Shown here in pieces: positions 1 through 6,020 of a DNA stretch of 7,014 bases; position 1 is the stretch's first letter; every line of letters begins with the position of its first letter. The DNA is taken from contig CAMATO010000056.1 of assembly GCA_945861165.1 (NCBI GenBank), positions 1 to 7,014 on the forward strand, given 5' to 3'. The position numbers were made by a program, and so were the translations under genes. Below the pieces are notes generated by a model, which did no database searches, had not been told where the DNA came from, and was given only the letters and a program-made list of their open reading frames with translations. Source of the stretch: Bifidobacterium breve. Its GTDB lineage: Bacteria; Actinomycetota; Actinomycetes; S36-B12; UBA5976.

Positions 1-8
1 AAGCGCAT

Positions 9-14
9 TAGACT
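9..14 (+). promoter_or_regulatory. candidate -10 box for prfB (TAGACT)
   Basis: TAGACT fits the actinobacterial TANNNT -10 pattern. Its last T is 9 bases before the A of the prfB ATG at 24, so a transcript from it would start within a few bases of the start codon and be leaderless or nearly so. The bases between, AAAAGAATT, contain no AGG-type ribosome binding site, which fits. The -35 region lies outside the window, so this rests on one short motif. Confidence 0.35.
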
Positions 15-23
15 AAAAGAATT

Positions 24-1121
24 ATGGCTGATGATCTTATTCAAAAAATAGCGGAACTTAGTTCGACACTTTTAACTATTGAAAAGGTGTTAGACGTAAC
101 TAACATGGCAATAGAAATAAAAGAACTTGAAGTCCAAGCTTCTGCGCCCAACTTATGGGACGATCCAGCCGCAGCCCAAGTCGTAACTTCTAGGCTTTCT
201 TTTTTACAAAATGAGTTGAAAAAAGTATTTGCGTTAAGGCAAAGACTTGATGACGTGGCAGTGCTTATTGAACTAGCAACAGATGAAAATGATACTGCTT
301 CATTAACGGATGCTAAGAACGAAATAAATAATTTGATTCCAGCAATTCGTGAAATGGAAGTTAGAACTTTATTGTCGGGTGAATATGATGCTCGAGAAGC
401 CTTGGTTACAATCAGATCTGAAGCAGGTGGTGTTGATGCTGCTGACTGGGCTGAAATGTTATTAAGAATGTATATACGTTATTGCGAAAGACAAAATTGG
501 AAAACAGATATTTACGAAACCTCTTATGCTGAAGAAGCTGGAATAAAGTCTGCGACATTTGCAGTGCATGCACCATATGCATATGGAACACTTTCAGTAG
601 AACAGGGAACTCATCGTTTAGTAAGAATTTCTCCATTTGACTCGCAAAGTAGAAGGCATACCAGTTTTGCCGGAGTCGAAGTTGTTCCCGTTGTTGACAA
701 AAGTGATCAAATTATAATTTCGGATGATGAAATAAGAGTTGATGTTTACAGGTCATCAGGACCAGGTGGGCAAGGAGTTAACACCACTGATTCGGCGGTA
801 AGAATAACTCACCTTTCATCTGGCATTGTGGTTTCTTGCCAAAACGAACGAAGCCAATTACAAAATAAAGCAACTGCATTAGCTGTGCTGCAATCTAAAT
901 TACTAGAAAAAAGGCATCAAGAAGAACAAGCAAAAATCGATGCCTTAAAAAACTCAACATCTGGTTCTTGGGGAAACCAAATGCGCTCCTATGTACTTGC
1001 TCCTTACCAATTGGTGAAAGATTTACGAACCGAATTCGAAACTGGTAATCCTGCTGCAGTTCTTGATGGCGATCTGGATGGATTTATCGAAGCGGGAATT
1101 CGCTGGCGCAAACAACATTGA
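24..1121 (+). CDS. prfB: peptide chain release factor 2 (RF2)
   Basis: Class I release factor that reads UGA and UAA in the ribosomal A site and triggers peptidyl-tRNA hydrolysis in the cytoplasm. The 365-residue protein has the family's usual length. An N-terminal helical domain containing the ApNLWDD segment (about residues 42-47) precedes the core. The stop-codon recognition tripeptide SPF is at 203-205, diagnostic of RF2 rather than RF1 (which has PxT), and the catalytic GGQ loop is at 248-250 within SSGPGGQGVN. The segment AGGVDAADWAEML is typical of actinobacterial RF2. The frame is continuous from ATG to stop: the in-frame UGA near codon 26 that makes many bacterial prfB genes autoregulate by +1 frameshifting is absent. 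The start at 24 gives an N-terminus that aligns with actinobacterial RF2. ftsE follows on the same strand after 91 bases, as is common in actinobacteria. Confidence 0.97.
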   Translation: MADDLIQKIAELSSTLLTIEKVLDVTNMAIEIKELEVQASAPNLWDDPAAAQVVTSRLSFLQNELKKVFALRQRLDDVAVLIELATDENDTASLTDAKNEINNLIPAIREMEVRTLLSGEYDAREALVTIRSEAGGVDAADWAEMLLRMYIRYCERQNWKTDIYETSYAEEAGIKSATFAVHAPYAYGTLSVEQGTHRLVRISPFDSQSRRHTSFAGVEVVPVVDKSDQIIISDDEIRVDVYRSSGPGGQGVNTTDSAVRITHLSSGIVVSCQNERSQLQNKATALAVLQSKLLEKRHQEEQAKIDALKNSTSGSWGNQMRSYVLAPYQLVKDLRTEFETGNPAAVLDGDLDGFIEAGIRWRKQH

Positions 1122-1147
1122 ACTAATTAAGTAGGCAACACCACAGG

Positions 1148-1162
1148 CTCCCTCGAGGCGAG
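1148..1162 (+). repeat. small inverted repeat around CCTCGAGG in the prfB-ftsE spacer
   Basis: CCTCGAGG (1151-1158) is a perfect 8-base palindrome. It can be extended by CTC (1148-1150) against GAG (1160-1162) across one bulged base. It is locally G+C-rich within an AT-rich spacer. No T-run follows, so it is not an intrinsic terminator for prfB. It could be a protein site or chance; no function is evident. Confidence 0.3.
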
Positions 1163-1190
1163 TCTCACGCGTATCTCCAGTTTCAACCGA

Positions 1191-1196
1191 TAATCT
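1191..1196 (+). promoter_or_regulatory. candidate -10 box for ftsE (TAATCT)
   Basis: TAATCT, overlapping GATAAT at 1189-1194, matches TANNNT and would place transcription start near 1203, leaving only about 10 bases before the ftsE ATG. No convincing -35 is visible at the usual spacing. It could give the division genes expression independent of prfB, but ftsE may equally be read from upstream. Confidence 0.28.
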
Positions 1197-1203
1197 AAAA
1201 AAT

Positions 1204-1207
1204 GGAG
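1204..1207 (+). promoter_or_regulatory. ribosome binding site of ftsE (GGAG)
   Basis: GGAG ends 5 bases before the ATG at 1213 and supports that start. It is one of the few clear Shine-Dalgarno sites in the window. Confidence 0.65.
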
Positions 1208-1212
1208 ACAAA

Positions 1213-1899
1213 ATGATCAAATTTGAAAACGTCACTATGGCCTATCGCAAAGACGGCAACCCTGCGTTAAATGACGTGACTTTTGAAATCGCTGATGGCG
1301 AATTTGTTTTTCTTGTTGGCCAATCTGGTGCTGGTAAATCAACAGTTTTGCGACTATTAATTAGAGAAGAATCCGCCCAAAATGGCACCGTGTTAATTGA
1401 TGACATAAACATAGGGATGCTTCCTGAAAAAGAAGTACCAAAGCTTAGAAGAAATATTGGAATGGTTTTTCAAGACTTTAGATTGTTGCCTGAAAAAACA
1501 GTTGCGGAAAATGTTGCATTCGCTTTACAGGTTTTGAGCAAATCTCCCGATGAAATTAAACAAACAGTTCCCGCAGTTTTAGATCTAGTGGGACTCTTAG
1601 ATAAAGCTAATCGAAGACCAGAACAATTATCAGGTGGAGAGCAGCAAAGAGTTGCTATTGCCAGAGCTTTAGTTAATAGACCAGCAATTTTAATGGCTGA
1701 TGAGCCTACCGGAAACTTGGATCCTGATACTTCTGTTGAAATTATGCGCTTACTTGATCAAATTAACAAAGCAGGTACAACCGTAATCATGGCAACACAT
1801 GATGCTGGAATTGTTGATCAAATGAGAAAAAGAGTTATTGAAATTACTGGTGGCACAATTATTAGAGATCAAGCCCGAGGAGTTTACGGATACTCATGA
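1213..1899 (+). CDS. ftsE: cell division ATP-binding protein FtsE
   Basis: Cytoplasmic ABC ATPase that pairs with FtsX at the septum. ATP binding and hydrolysis are passed across the membrane to control peptidoglycan hydrolases rather than to transport a solute. All ABC motifs are present: Walker A GQSGAGKST (36-44), Q-loop Gln87 in MVFQDFRLLP, signature LSGGE (139-143), Walker B ILMADE (159-164) with catalytic Glu164, and the H-loop His196 in MATHD. The 228-residue length is normal for FtsE, and the FRLLP and DEPTGNLDP segments are typical of it. The start is backed by GGAG 5 bases upstream. The stop overlaps the ftsX start in ATGA (1896-1899), indicating translational coupling and equal supply of the two subunits. 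LolD and MacB-type ATPases share the fold, but adjacency to ftsX settles the assignment. Confidence 0.97.
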   Translation: MIKFENVTMAYRKDGNPALNDVTFEIADGEFVFLVGQSGAGKSTVLRLLIREESAQNGTVLIDDINIGMLPEKEVPKLRRNIGMVFQDFRLLPEKTVAENVAFALQVLSKSPDEIKQTVPAVLDLVGLLDKANRRPEQLSGGEQQRVAIARALVNRPAILMADEPTGNLDPDTSVEIMRLLDQINKAGTTVIMATHDAGIVDQMRKRVIEITGGTIIRDQARGVYGYS

Positions 1900-2819
1900 G
1901 CCCATTTATGACCAGATTCAGATTTGTCCTGAGCGAAGTTTGGCAAGGAATTAGTAGGAGTATCACCCTCACAATCGCGTTAATTGCAACCTTTGCTATT
2001 TCACTATCTTTGTTAGGTGTTTCGCTATTGGTTGGATCACAAGTTAATGAAATGAAAGACTATTGGTTTGACAAAGTAGAAATTTCTATCTTCCTATGTA
2101 CCAGTGGCAGTGACACAGCAACTTGTACAACTGGACCAGCAACAGAAGCTCAAAAAAGTCAAATTAGAACAGATTTAGAAGCTATGAAGCCACTTGTTTC
2201 TGAAATTTTCTTTGAAAGTCAACAAGATGCATACAATAGATTCATTGAAAGATTTAAATCCTCTCCAATTTCTGCAAACGTAACGCCAGATCAATTACCT
2301 GAAAGTTTCAGAATTAAGTTATCAAATCCAGAAGAATTCATAACAGTAGTAAATAAATTTATGAGTCGTCCAGGAATTGAAGCAGTCAGAGATCAAAGAG
2401 CCACATTAAGCAAACTATTCAGTGTCTTAGGTGGACTGCAAGTACTTGCTCTTGGATTTGGTCTAGCGATGCTGGTGGTGACATCACTACTTGTGGGCAA
2501 CACAATTCGGGTAACTGCTTATGCCAGACGCCGAGAAATAGCCATTATGCGACTTGTTGGGGCTTCTAAAATGGCGTTACGTTTACCGTTTTTACTTGAA
2601 GCAGTTTTTGGCGCATTAGTTGGTGGAATCATCGCTACTGGGATTTTAAGTTTGATTAAAGGTTATTTAGTTGACCAAGTTATTGCCACGTCATTTACTT
2701 TTACATCATTTTTTGGATGGCAGGCAGTGGTGAGTGCTTCCATAATTTGTATAGTTTCTGGAACTTTATTAGCTTTCATCACAGCTTGGTTTGGTATCGC
2801 CAGACATTTGAAAGTCTAG
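1896..2819 (+). CDS. ftsX: cell division protein FtsX
   Basis: Integral membrane partner of FtsE that couples cytoplasmic ATP hydrolysis to hydrolase control outside the cell. The 307 residues show the FtsX plan: a short cytoplasmic N-terminus, membrane segment 1 (about 23-47), an extracytoplasmic domain (about 50-170), then three membrane segments (about 177-198, 228-252 and 275-300). The cytoplasmic RRREIAIMRLVGAS stretch between segments 2 and 3 is the family hallmark thought to contact FtsE. Two cysteines, Cys68 and Cys77, are the only ones in the external domain and could form a disulfide. The start overlaps the ftsE stop. A GAGGAG at 1877-1882 lies 13 bases upstream, longer than ideal, so coupled re-initiation is likely. 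Met5 (1908) is an alternative start. The M23 gene begins 8 bases after the stop, making that protein the prime candidate ligand for the external domain. Confidence 0.96.
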   Translation: MSPFMTRFRFVLSEVWQGISRSITLTIALIATFAISLSLLGVSLLVGSQVNEMKDYWFDKVEISIFLCTSGSDTATCTTGPATEAQKSQIRTDLEAMKPLVSEIFFESQQDAYNRFIERFKSSPISANVTPDQLPESFRIKLSNPEEFITVVNKFMSRPGIEAVRDQRATLSKLFSVLGGLQVLALGFGLAMLVVTSLLVGNTIRVTAYARRREIAIMRLVGASKMALRLPFLLEAVFGALVGGIIATGILSLIKGYLVDQVIATSFTFTSFFGWQAVVSASIICIVSGTLLAFITAWFGIARHLKV

Positions 2820-2827
2820 GTTTTGTT

Positions 2828-4000
2828 ATGAAGTCTAGAATAAGAAGTTTCTTTGCCCTTATTTTCTCCTTAACACTTATTTTTGGGATTGGTCTGCCAG
2901 CACAAGGGTTACCAAGAAATATTGATGATGATGTAAATGCTGCTCAACAAGAACTGGAAAGTGCTAGTGCAATTGTTCGAGAAGTTGCTGCAGAATTAGC
3001 TGAAATTAGAAAACAATTACCAATTGCTGAAGCCAAATTAAAAAAAGCACGAGAACAGCTTGCGATGGCTAAAGAAAAAGATCGGATAGCTGCAGAAAAA
3101 CTAACTGAACTAGAACTACAACTACAAATTACTCAAAAGAACTACGACGACACCAGAAATTATGTGGCAGATGTTGCTCGAAGTCTTTATCAAGAAGGAC
3201 CTTTGGCTACCCTCGAAATATTACTTGGTTCGACTGATCCAATTGATTTCAATCAAAAGCTCATGGACATGCAAACCTATATTGGAAATCAGAACGTGAG
3301 ACTTGCTCAACTAGAAACTATTAAAGTTCAACTGCAAACTGAACAAGCTGCGGTTGCTGCTCAAAAAGTTATTCTCGAGCAACAAAAAGCAGAAGCACTA
3401 ACGGTGGCGCAAAGAGCAAAAGATGCTGAAGAAGAAGTTTTGAAATTAATAGCCAGACAAAAAGCGTCTCTGGCAAGGGCTGAAAGTGAACGTGAATCTA
3501 CAAGAAAAAGATATGAACAATTAAAAGCCGAACAAATCCGTTTACAACAATTGGCCAGACTGCGCGGCGGGTTAGGTGGCAGCATGGCTGGAGAACTTTA
3601 TTGGCCTGTGCCAGGTGCAAGCTTTAGACAAGGAGTTGGTGCTAGAAGACATCCAGTTTATGGTTACCGTTCGTGCCACACAGGAATCGATTTAGCTGGA
3701 AGTACTGGTACACCCGTTGCAGCAGCAGCTACAGGAATTGTTACTGCGGTAACAACACTTCGTGCTTATGGAAGAGTGATAGTAATCGCGCACAACGGTG
3801 GACTTTCCACCATGTATGCGCATTTATCAAGATTTAATGTCACGGTAGGTCAAGGCATCGCTGTTGGTGACACCATCGGATACGTGGGATCTTCTGGATG
3901 GTCTACGGGTCCACATCTTCATTTTGAAGTTCACGTAAATGCGACTCCCTATAACCCAATGGGCTGGTTTGGTTCACCAAAAACCCCAGTAACTTGCTAA
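2828..4000 (+). CDS. secreted coiled-coil M23 (LytM) endopeptidase, probable FtsEX effector
   Basis: Predicted zinc metallo-endopeptidase acting on peptidoglycan cross-bridges or stems outside the membrane. The 390-residue protein has a signal peptide (KSRIR, hydrophobic core 8-23, likely cleavage after Ala-Gln-Gly at 25-27). A long Glu/Lys/Ala/Gln-rich region at about 35-250 is predicted coiled coil, interrupted near 125-150 by SLYQEGPLATLEILLGS, a segment resembling EnvC/PcsB/CwlO-type proteins. The C-terminal LytM domain (about 265-385) keeps every active-site residue: zinc ligands His284 and Asp288 (HTGID) and His365 (HLH), plus His332 (YAH) and His363. Cys283 and the final residue Cys390 are the only cysteines. 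The ATG at 2828 is chosen because the signal peptide begins there and TAGG sits 7 bases upstream; an earlier in-frame ATG at 2717 lies inside ftsX. Position directly after ftsX suggests FtsEX controls it (inference). Confidence 0.9.
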   Translation: MKSRIRSFFALIFSLTLIFGIGLPAQGLPRNIDDDVNAAQQELESASAIVREVAAELAEIRKQLPIAEAKLKKAREQLAMAKEKDRIAAEKLTELELQLQITQKNYDDTRNYVADVARSLYQEGPLATLEILLGSTDPIDFNQKLMDMQTYIGNQNVRLAQLETIKVQLQTEQAAVAAQKVILEQQKAEALTVAQRAKDAEEEVLKLIARQKASLARAESERESTRKRYEQLKAEQIRLQQLARLRGGLGGSMAGELYWPVPGASFRQGVGARRHPVYGYRSCHTGIDLAGSTGTPVAAAATGIVTAVTTLRAYGRVIVIAHNGGLSTMYAHLSRFNVTVGQGIAVGDTIGYVGSSGWSTGPHLHFEVHVNATPYNPMGWFGSPKTPVTC

Positions 4001-4045
4001 AACTACATATTTAATTTTATTTCCCCCACAGAATTAGGCGTCACC

Positions 4046-4051
4046 TACAAT
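4046..4051 (+). promoter_or_regulatory. candidate -10 box of the S41 protease gene, leaderless (TACAAT)
   Basis: TACAAT matches five of six bases of the -10 consensus and the TANNNT form. Its last T is 7 bases upstream of the A of the ATG at 4058, the usual -10 to +1 distance, so transcription would begin at the start codon itself. The AAGG at 4053-4056 is only one base from ATG, too close to act as a ribosome binding site. No clear -35 is visible near 4023-4028 (C-rich). Confidence 0.5.
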
Positions 4052-4057
4052 TAAGGC

Positions 4058-5200
4058 ATGAAGCCCAAGCAGCCCCAAAACACCTTCCTGATAATTGGCG
4101 TAGGTGTAATTTTTGTTGCCGGATTTATGTTTGGCTCATTAAATAATTCAAAAGTGGCAACATCACTACTAGACGAAACCGTCAGCAAAATTTTAAAGAA
4201 TTCATCGTCTAGCACTAATAGAGAATCTTTAGAAAGAGCAGCTATCGAAGGAATGCTTAGATCGTTGGGGGATAAGTGGAGCCAATACCTCCCGGATGCT
4301 GGTAATGCCTCATTTGAAAATTCAGTTGAAGGCCAATATTCCGGAATGGGTGTTTGGTTAAGAAGTGATGAATCAGGGTTAGTTGGGATAGCTGGTGTGG
4401 TGCCAAGTTCGCCAGCAGAATTTGCCAACCTTCAAATCGGGGACATCATAAAATCAGTTGATGGCATAGCAACTCAAGATAAGAAATTGTCTGAAGTTTC
4501 CAAATTACTTTCTGGCAAACCAAATACTAATGCAATTTTGTCAATTATTAGAGGTGAAGAATTTCTAAATTTTTCAGTTAAGAGAACTGAAATAAGAAGT
4601 AATCCTGTGCAACTCAGAAAATTATCAGATGAAATTATTGTTATCTCCTTAACTGAATTTTCTCGCGGTTCAGCTGGTTTAATGCGTGCAGCCTTAGCAG
4701 GAAGTGGTTTGCAACGAAATGGAGTTATTTTAGATTTAAGAGGAAATCCTGGTGGCTTAATGATTGAAGCAACTGATGTGGCGGGGGCATTCTTAAATGG
4801 TGGTTTAGTTGTGGAATTTCATAAGCCAGGTAAATTACCGGAACTATTTAATGCGGTAGGTGATGGAGATTCAAAAACACCTTTAGTGGTTTTAGTGGAT
4901 AGCGGAACCGCGTCAGCAGCTGAAATTGTGGCAGCAGCTCTGCAAGATAGAAATCGTGCCGTAATTGTGGGTGAAAGAACTTTCGGTAAAGCTGCTGTGC
5001 AAGATTTAACTGAACTATCTGATGGTTCAGCCTTAGAGCTAACAACTGGTTACTACCTAACCCCTAACGGTAAACGACTTGAGGGCCAAGGAATAGAACC
5101 TGACATTGTGGTTTCTTCCAATCAATCAAAACAAGTCGCTGAAAATAGAGCTTTACAAGTCTTGCAAGGTTTGATCTCAGGTATTGGGTCTCGTGGTTAA
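4058..5200 (+). CDS. S41-family C-terminal processing protease with PDZ domain
   Basis: Membrane-anchored serine protease of the CtpA/Prc family, which cleaves substrates near their C-termini outside the cytoplasmic membrane. The 380 residues comprise a hydrophobic N-terminal anchor (about 9-27), a helical lead-in, a PDZ domain (about 91-175, with GVVPSSPAEFANLQIGDIIKSVDG) and the S41 core. The catalytic dyad is Ser286 in GTASAAE and Lys311 in TFGKAAVQ, exactly 25 residues apart as in E. coli Prc, with Gln315 four residues after the lysine as in CtpB. LDLRGNPGG in the core is another family hallmark. There is no large extra C-terminal domain, unlike Prc. The gene lies 57 bases after the M23 gene and 2 bases before smpB. 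In other bacteria such proteases degrade or mature cell-wall hydrolases or their partners, so the upstream M23 protein is a conceivable substrate (inference). Confidence 0.93.
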   Translation: MKPKQPQNTFLIIGVGVIFVAGFMFGSLNNSKVATSLLDETVSKILKNSSSSTNRESLERAAIEGMLRSLGDKWSQYLPDAGNASFENSVEGQYSGMGVWLRSDESGLVGIAGVVPSSPAEFANLQIGDIIKSVDGIATQDKKLSEVSKLLSGKPNTNAILSIIRGEEFLNFSVKRTEIRSNPVQLRKLSDEIIVISLTEFSRGSAGLMRAALAGSGLQRNGVILDLRGNPGGLMIEATDVAGAFLNGGLVVEFHKPGKLPELFNAVGDGDSKTPLVVLVDSGTASAAEIVAAALQDRNRAVIVGERTFGKAAVQDLTELSDGSALELTTGYYLTPNGKRLEGQGIEPDIVVSSNQSKQVAENRALQVLQGLISGIGSRG

Positions 5201-5202
5201 TT

Positions 5203-5676
5203 ATGAAAGAAAAAGGAAAAAAATTAGTCGCCCAAAATAAAAAAGCGCGCCATGATTATTCGATTGAAGATGTGATCGAAGCAGGAATAGTTCTAGTTGG
5301 AACTGAAGTTAAATCACTTCGGGAAGGTAGAGCAAGTTTGGTAGACGGTTTTGCTCAAATCAAGAATGGTGAAGTTTGGTTACACAATGTTCACATTCCC
5401 GAATATGATGCAGGAACTTGGACCAATCATGAACCACGAAGAATTAGAAAACTATTAGTTAACCGATTAGAAATAACCCGACTTAGTAAAGCGCTACACG
5501 ATTCTGGTAACACACTTGTGCCCTTAAGTATTTATTTCAAAGATGGTCGAGCAAAAATCGAATTAGCTGTTGCCAAAGGTCGAAAAGAGCATGACAAACG
5601 TCAAGCTCTAAGGGAAAAAGATGACAAACGTGAAGTAGCCAAGGCGGTAGGGCGACGCTCCAAGGGTGTAGAATAA
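5203..5676 (+). CDS. smpB: SsrA-binding protein SmpB
   Basis: Small RNA-binding protein that binds the tRNA-like domain of tmRNA and delivers it to ribosomes stalled without a stop codon, its C-terminal tail probing the empty mRNA channel. The 157-residue length is typical. Recognisable blocks are NKKARHDY (13-20), GTEVKSLREGRASL (33-46), HEPRRIRKLL (76-85) and the C-terminal stretch IELAVAKGRKEHDKR followed by a basic tail. The ATG lies 2 bases after the S41 protease stop and has no good Shine-Dalgarno sequence of its own, so translation is probably coupled to the upstream gene. Its RNA partner ssrA begins 50 bases downstream on the same strand, an arrangement seen in many bacteria, and the two may share a transcript. 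Confidence 0.97.
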   Translation: MKEKGKKLVAQNKKARHDYSIEDVIEAGIVLVGTEVKSLREGRASLVDGFAQIKNGEVWLHNVHIPEYDAGTWTNHEPRRIRKLLVNRLEITRLSKALHDSGNTLVPLSIYFKDGRAKIELAVAKGRKEHDKRQALREKDDKREVAKAVGRRSKGVE

Positions 5677-5679
5677 AGA

Positions 5680-5710
5680 GTTCACAAAGAAGAGAAAACT
5701 TTTTGTGAAC
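5680..5710 (+). repeat. stem-loop between smpB and ssrA
   Basis: GTTCACAAA (5680-5688) and TTTGTGAAC (5702-5710) form a perfect 9-bp inverted repeat. It extends to 11 bp with a G-T and an A-T pair, leaving a 9-base loop at 5691-5699. The bases after the stem (GATTTACAAC) are not a T-run, so it is not a standard terminator. It could be an RNA-processing signal freeing the tmRNA precursor, a weak attenuator or a protein-binding operator. Confidence 0.7.
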
Positions 5711-5714
5711 GATT

Positions 5715-5720
5715 TACAAC
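5715..5720 (+). promoter_or_regulatory. weak candidate -10 box for ssrA (TACAAC)
   Basis: TACAAC lies at -12 to -7 relative to the predicted mature 5' end of tmRNA at 5727, but matches the consensus only partly and no -35 is seen at the usual spacing. The mature 5' end of tmRNA is normally made by RNase P, so a start exactly there would be atypical. Read-through from smpB is an alternative. Confidence 0.2.
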
Positions 5721-5820
5721 TCAATAGGGGGTGAACGGTTTCGACAACAGTGAATCGCGTTAGGTGAAGCGGGCCGAGGTTCAAGGCAGAACTCGTAAAC
5801 CATGTCTTGAAAAAACAAGT

Positions 5821-5859
5821 GCAAATAAATCTCGCACTGACTTTGCTCTAGCTGCTTAA
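5821..5859 (+). other. tmRNA tag reading frame (ANKSRTDFALAA)
   Basis: From the resume codon GCA at 5821 the frame reads Ala-Asn-Lys-Ser-Arg-Thr-Asp-Phe-Ala-Leu-Ala-Ala and ends in TAA at 5857-5859. The ALAA end is the near-universal degron read by ClpXP-type proteases. The middle is polar and charged, as in other bacterial tags. Confidence 0.93.
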
Positions 5860-5885
5860 AGTAGCTAAGCCATAAAGTCCGTCAG

Positions 5886-5928
5886 CTCAGAAGTTCCTTC
5901 GATCTGAGATCTGGCGTCGAAAGAAGGA
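5886..5928 (+). other. tmRNA pseudoknot PK2
   Basis: CTCAGA (5886-5891) pairs with TCTGAG (5903-5908), and TCCTTC (5895-5900) in its loop pairs with GAAGGA (5923-5928). This is a classic H-type pseudoknot just downstream of the tag stop codon, where tmRNA carries PK2. Confidence 0.75.
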
Positions 5929-5943
5929 TCACCAATTAGTCGG

Positions 5944-6020
5944 GTTACGAGATTAGTCGGGAAATCAAACAGTAACTTTGACCGTGTTGCTAGCAAGGCC
6001 ACGAGTAACTAGCAGGTCAA
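5944..6020 (+). other. tmRNA distal pseudoknot region (PK3/PK4)
   Basis: Pairings visible by eye are GTTAC (5944-5948) with GTAAC (5972-5976), TTGACC (5978-5983) with GGTCAA (6015-6020), and TGCTAG (5988-5993) with CTAGCA (6009-6014). The last two stack on their 3' side. GTGT at 5984-5987 can alternatively pair with ACAC at 6023-6026. The exact knot topology needs covariance evidence. Confidence 0.5.

Noticed and set aside
90..115. Programmed +1 frameshift site in prfB
   Set aside because: The frame around codon 26 has no in-frame TGA and no CTTTGA slip site; the gene reads through continuously.
412..636. Minus-strand open frame opposite prfB
   Set aside because: Low-complexity translation opposite an unmistakable conserved gene, with no ribosome binding site.
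1148..1162. Terminator between prfB and ftsE
   Set aside because: Short palindrome without a T-run.
1023..1235. Minus-strand open frame across the prfB end and ftsE start
   Set aside because: Antisense to prfB and the spacer, with no recognisable domain or start signal.
2717..2827. In-frame upstream ATG extending the M23 protein by 37 residues
   Set aside because: It lies inside ftsX in another frame, would bury the signal peptide, and the peptide it adds has no family character. The ATG at 2828 has TAGG upstream and begins a proper signal peptide.
3361..3585. Minus-strand open frame opposite the M23 coiled coil
   Set aside because: Ser/Ala/Cys-rich translation mirrors the repetitive coiled-coil codons.
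4051..4428. Minus-strand open frame of 125 codons opposite the S41 protease start
   Set aside because: Antisense to a conserved protease, with no domain and no supported start.
4848..5045. Minus-strand open frame opposite the S41 catalytic core
   Set aside because: Antisense shadow of the conserved Ser/Lys dyad region.
5680..5710. Intrinsic terminator after smpB
   Set aside because: The stem is strong but is not followed by a T-run, so it is reported as a stem-loop of unknown role.
5935..5961. Repeat pair as a CRISPR or attachment site
   Set aside because: Only two 10-base copies, both inside the tmRNA structure, with no integrase or cas gene nearby.
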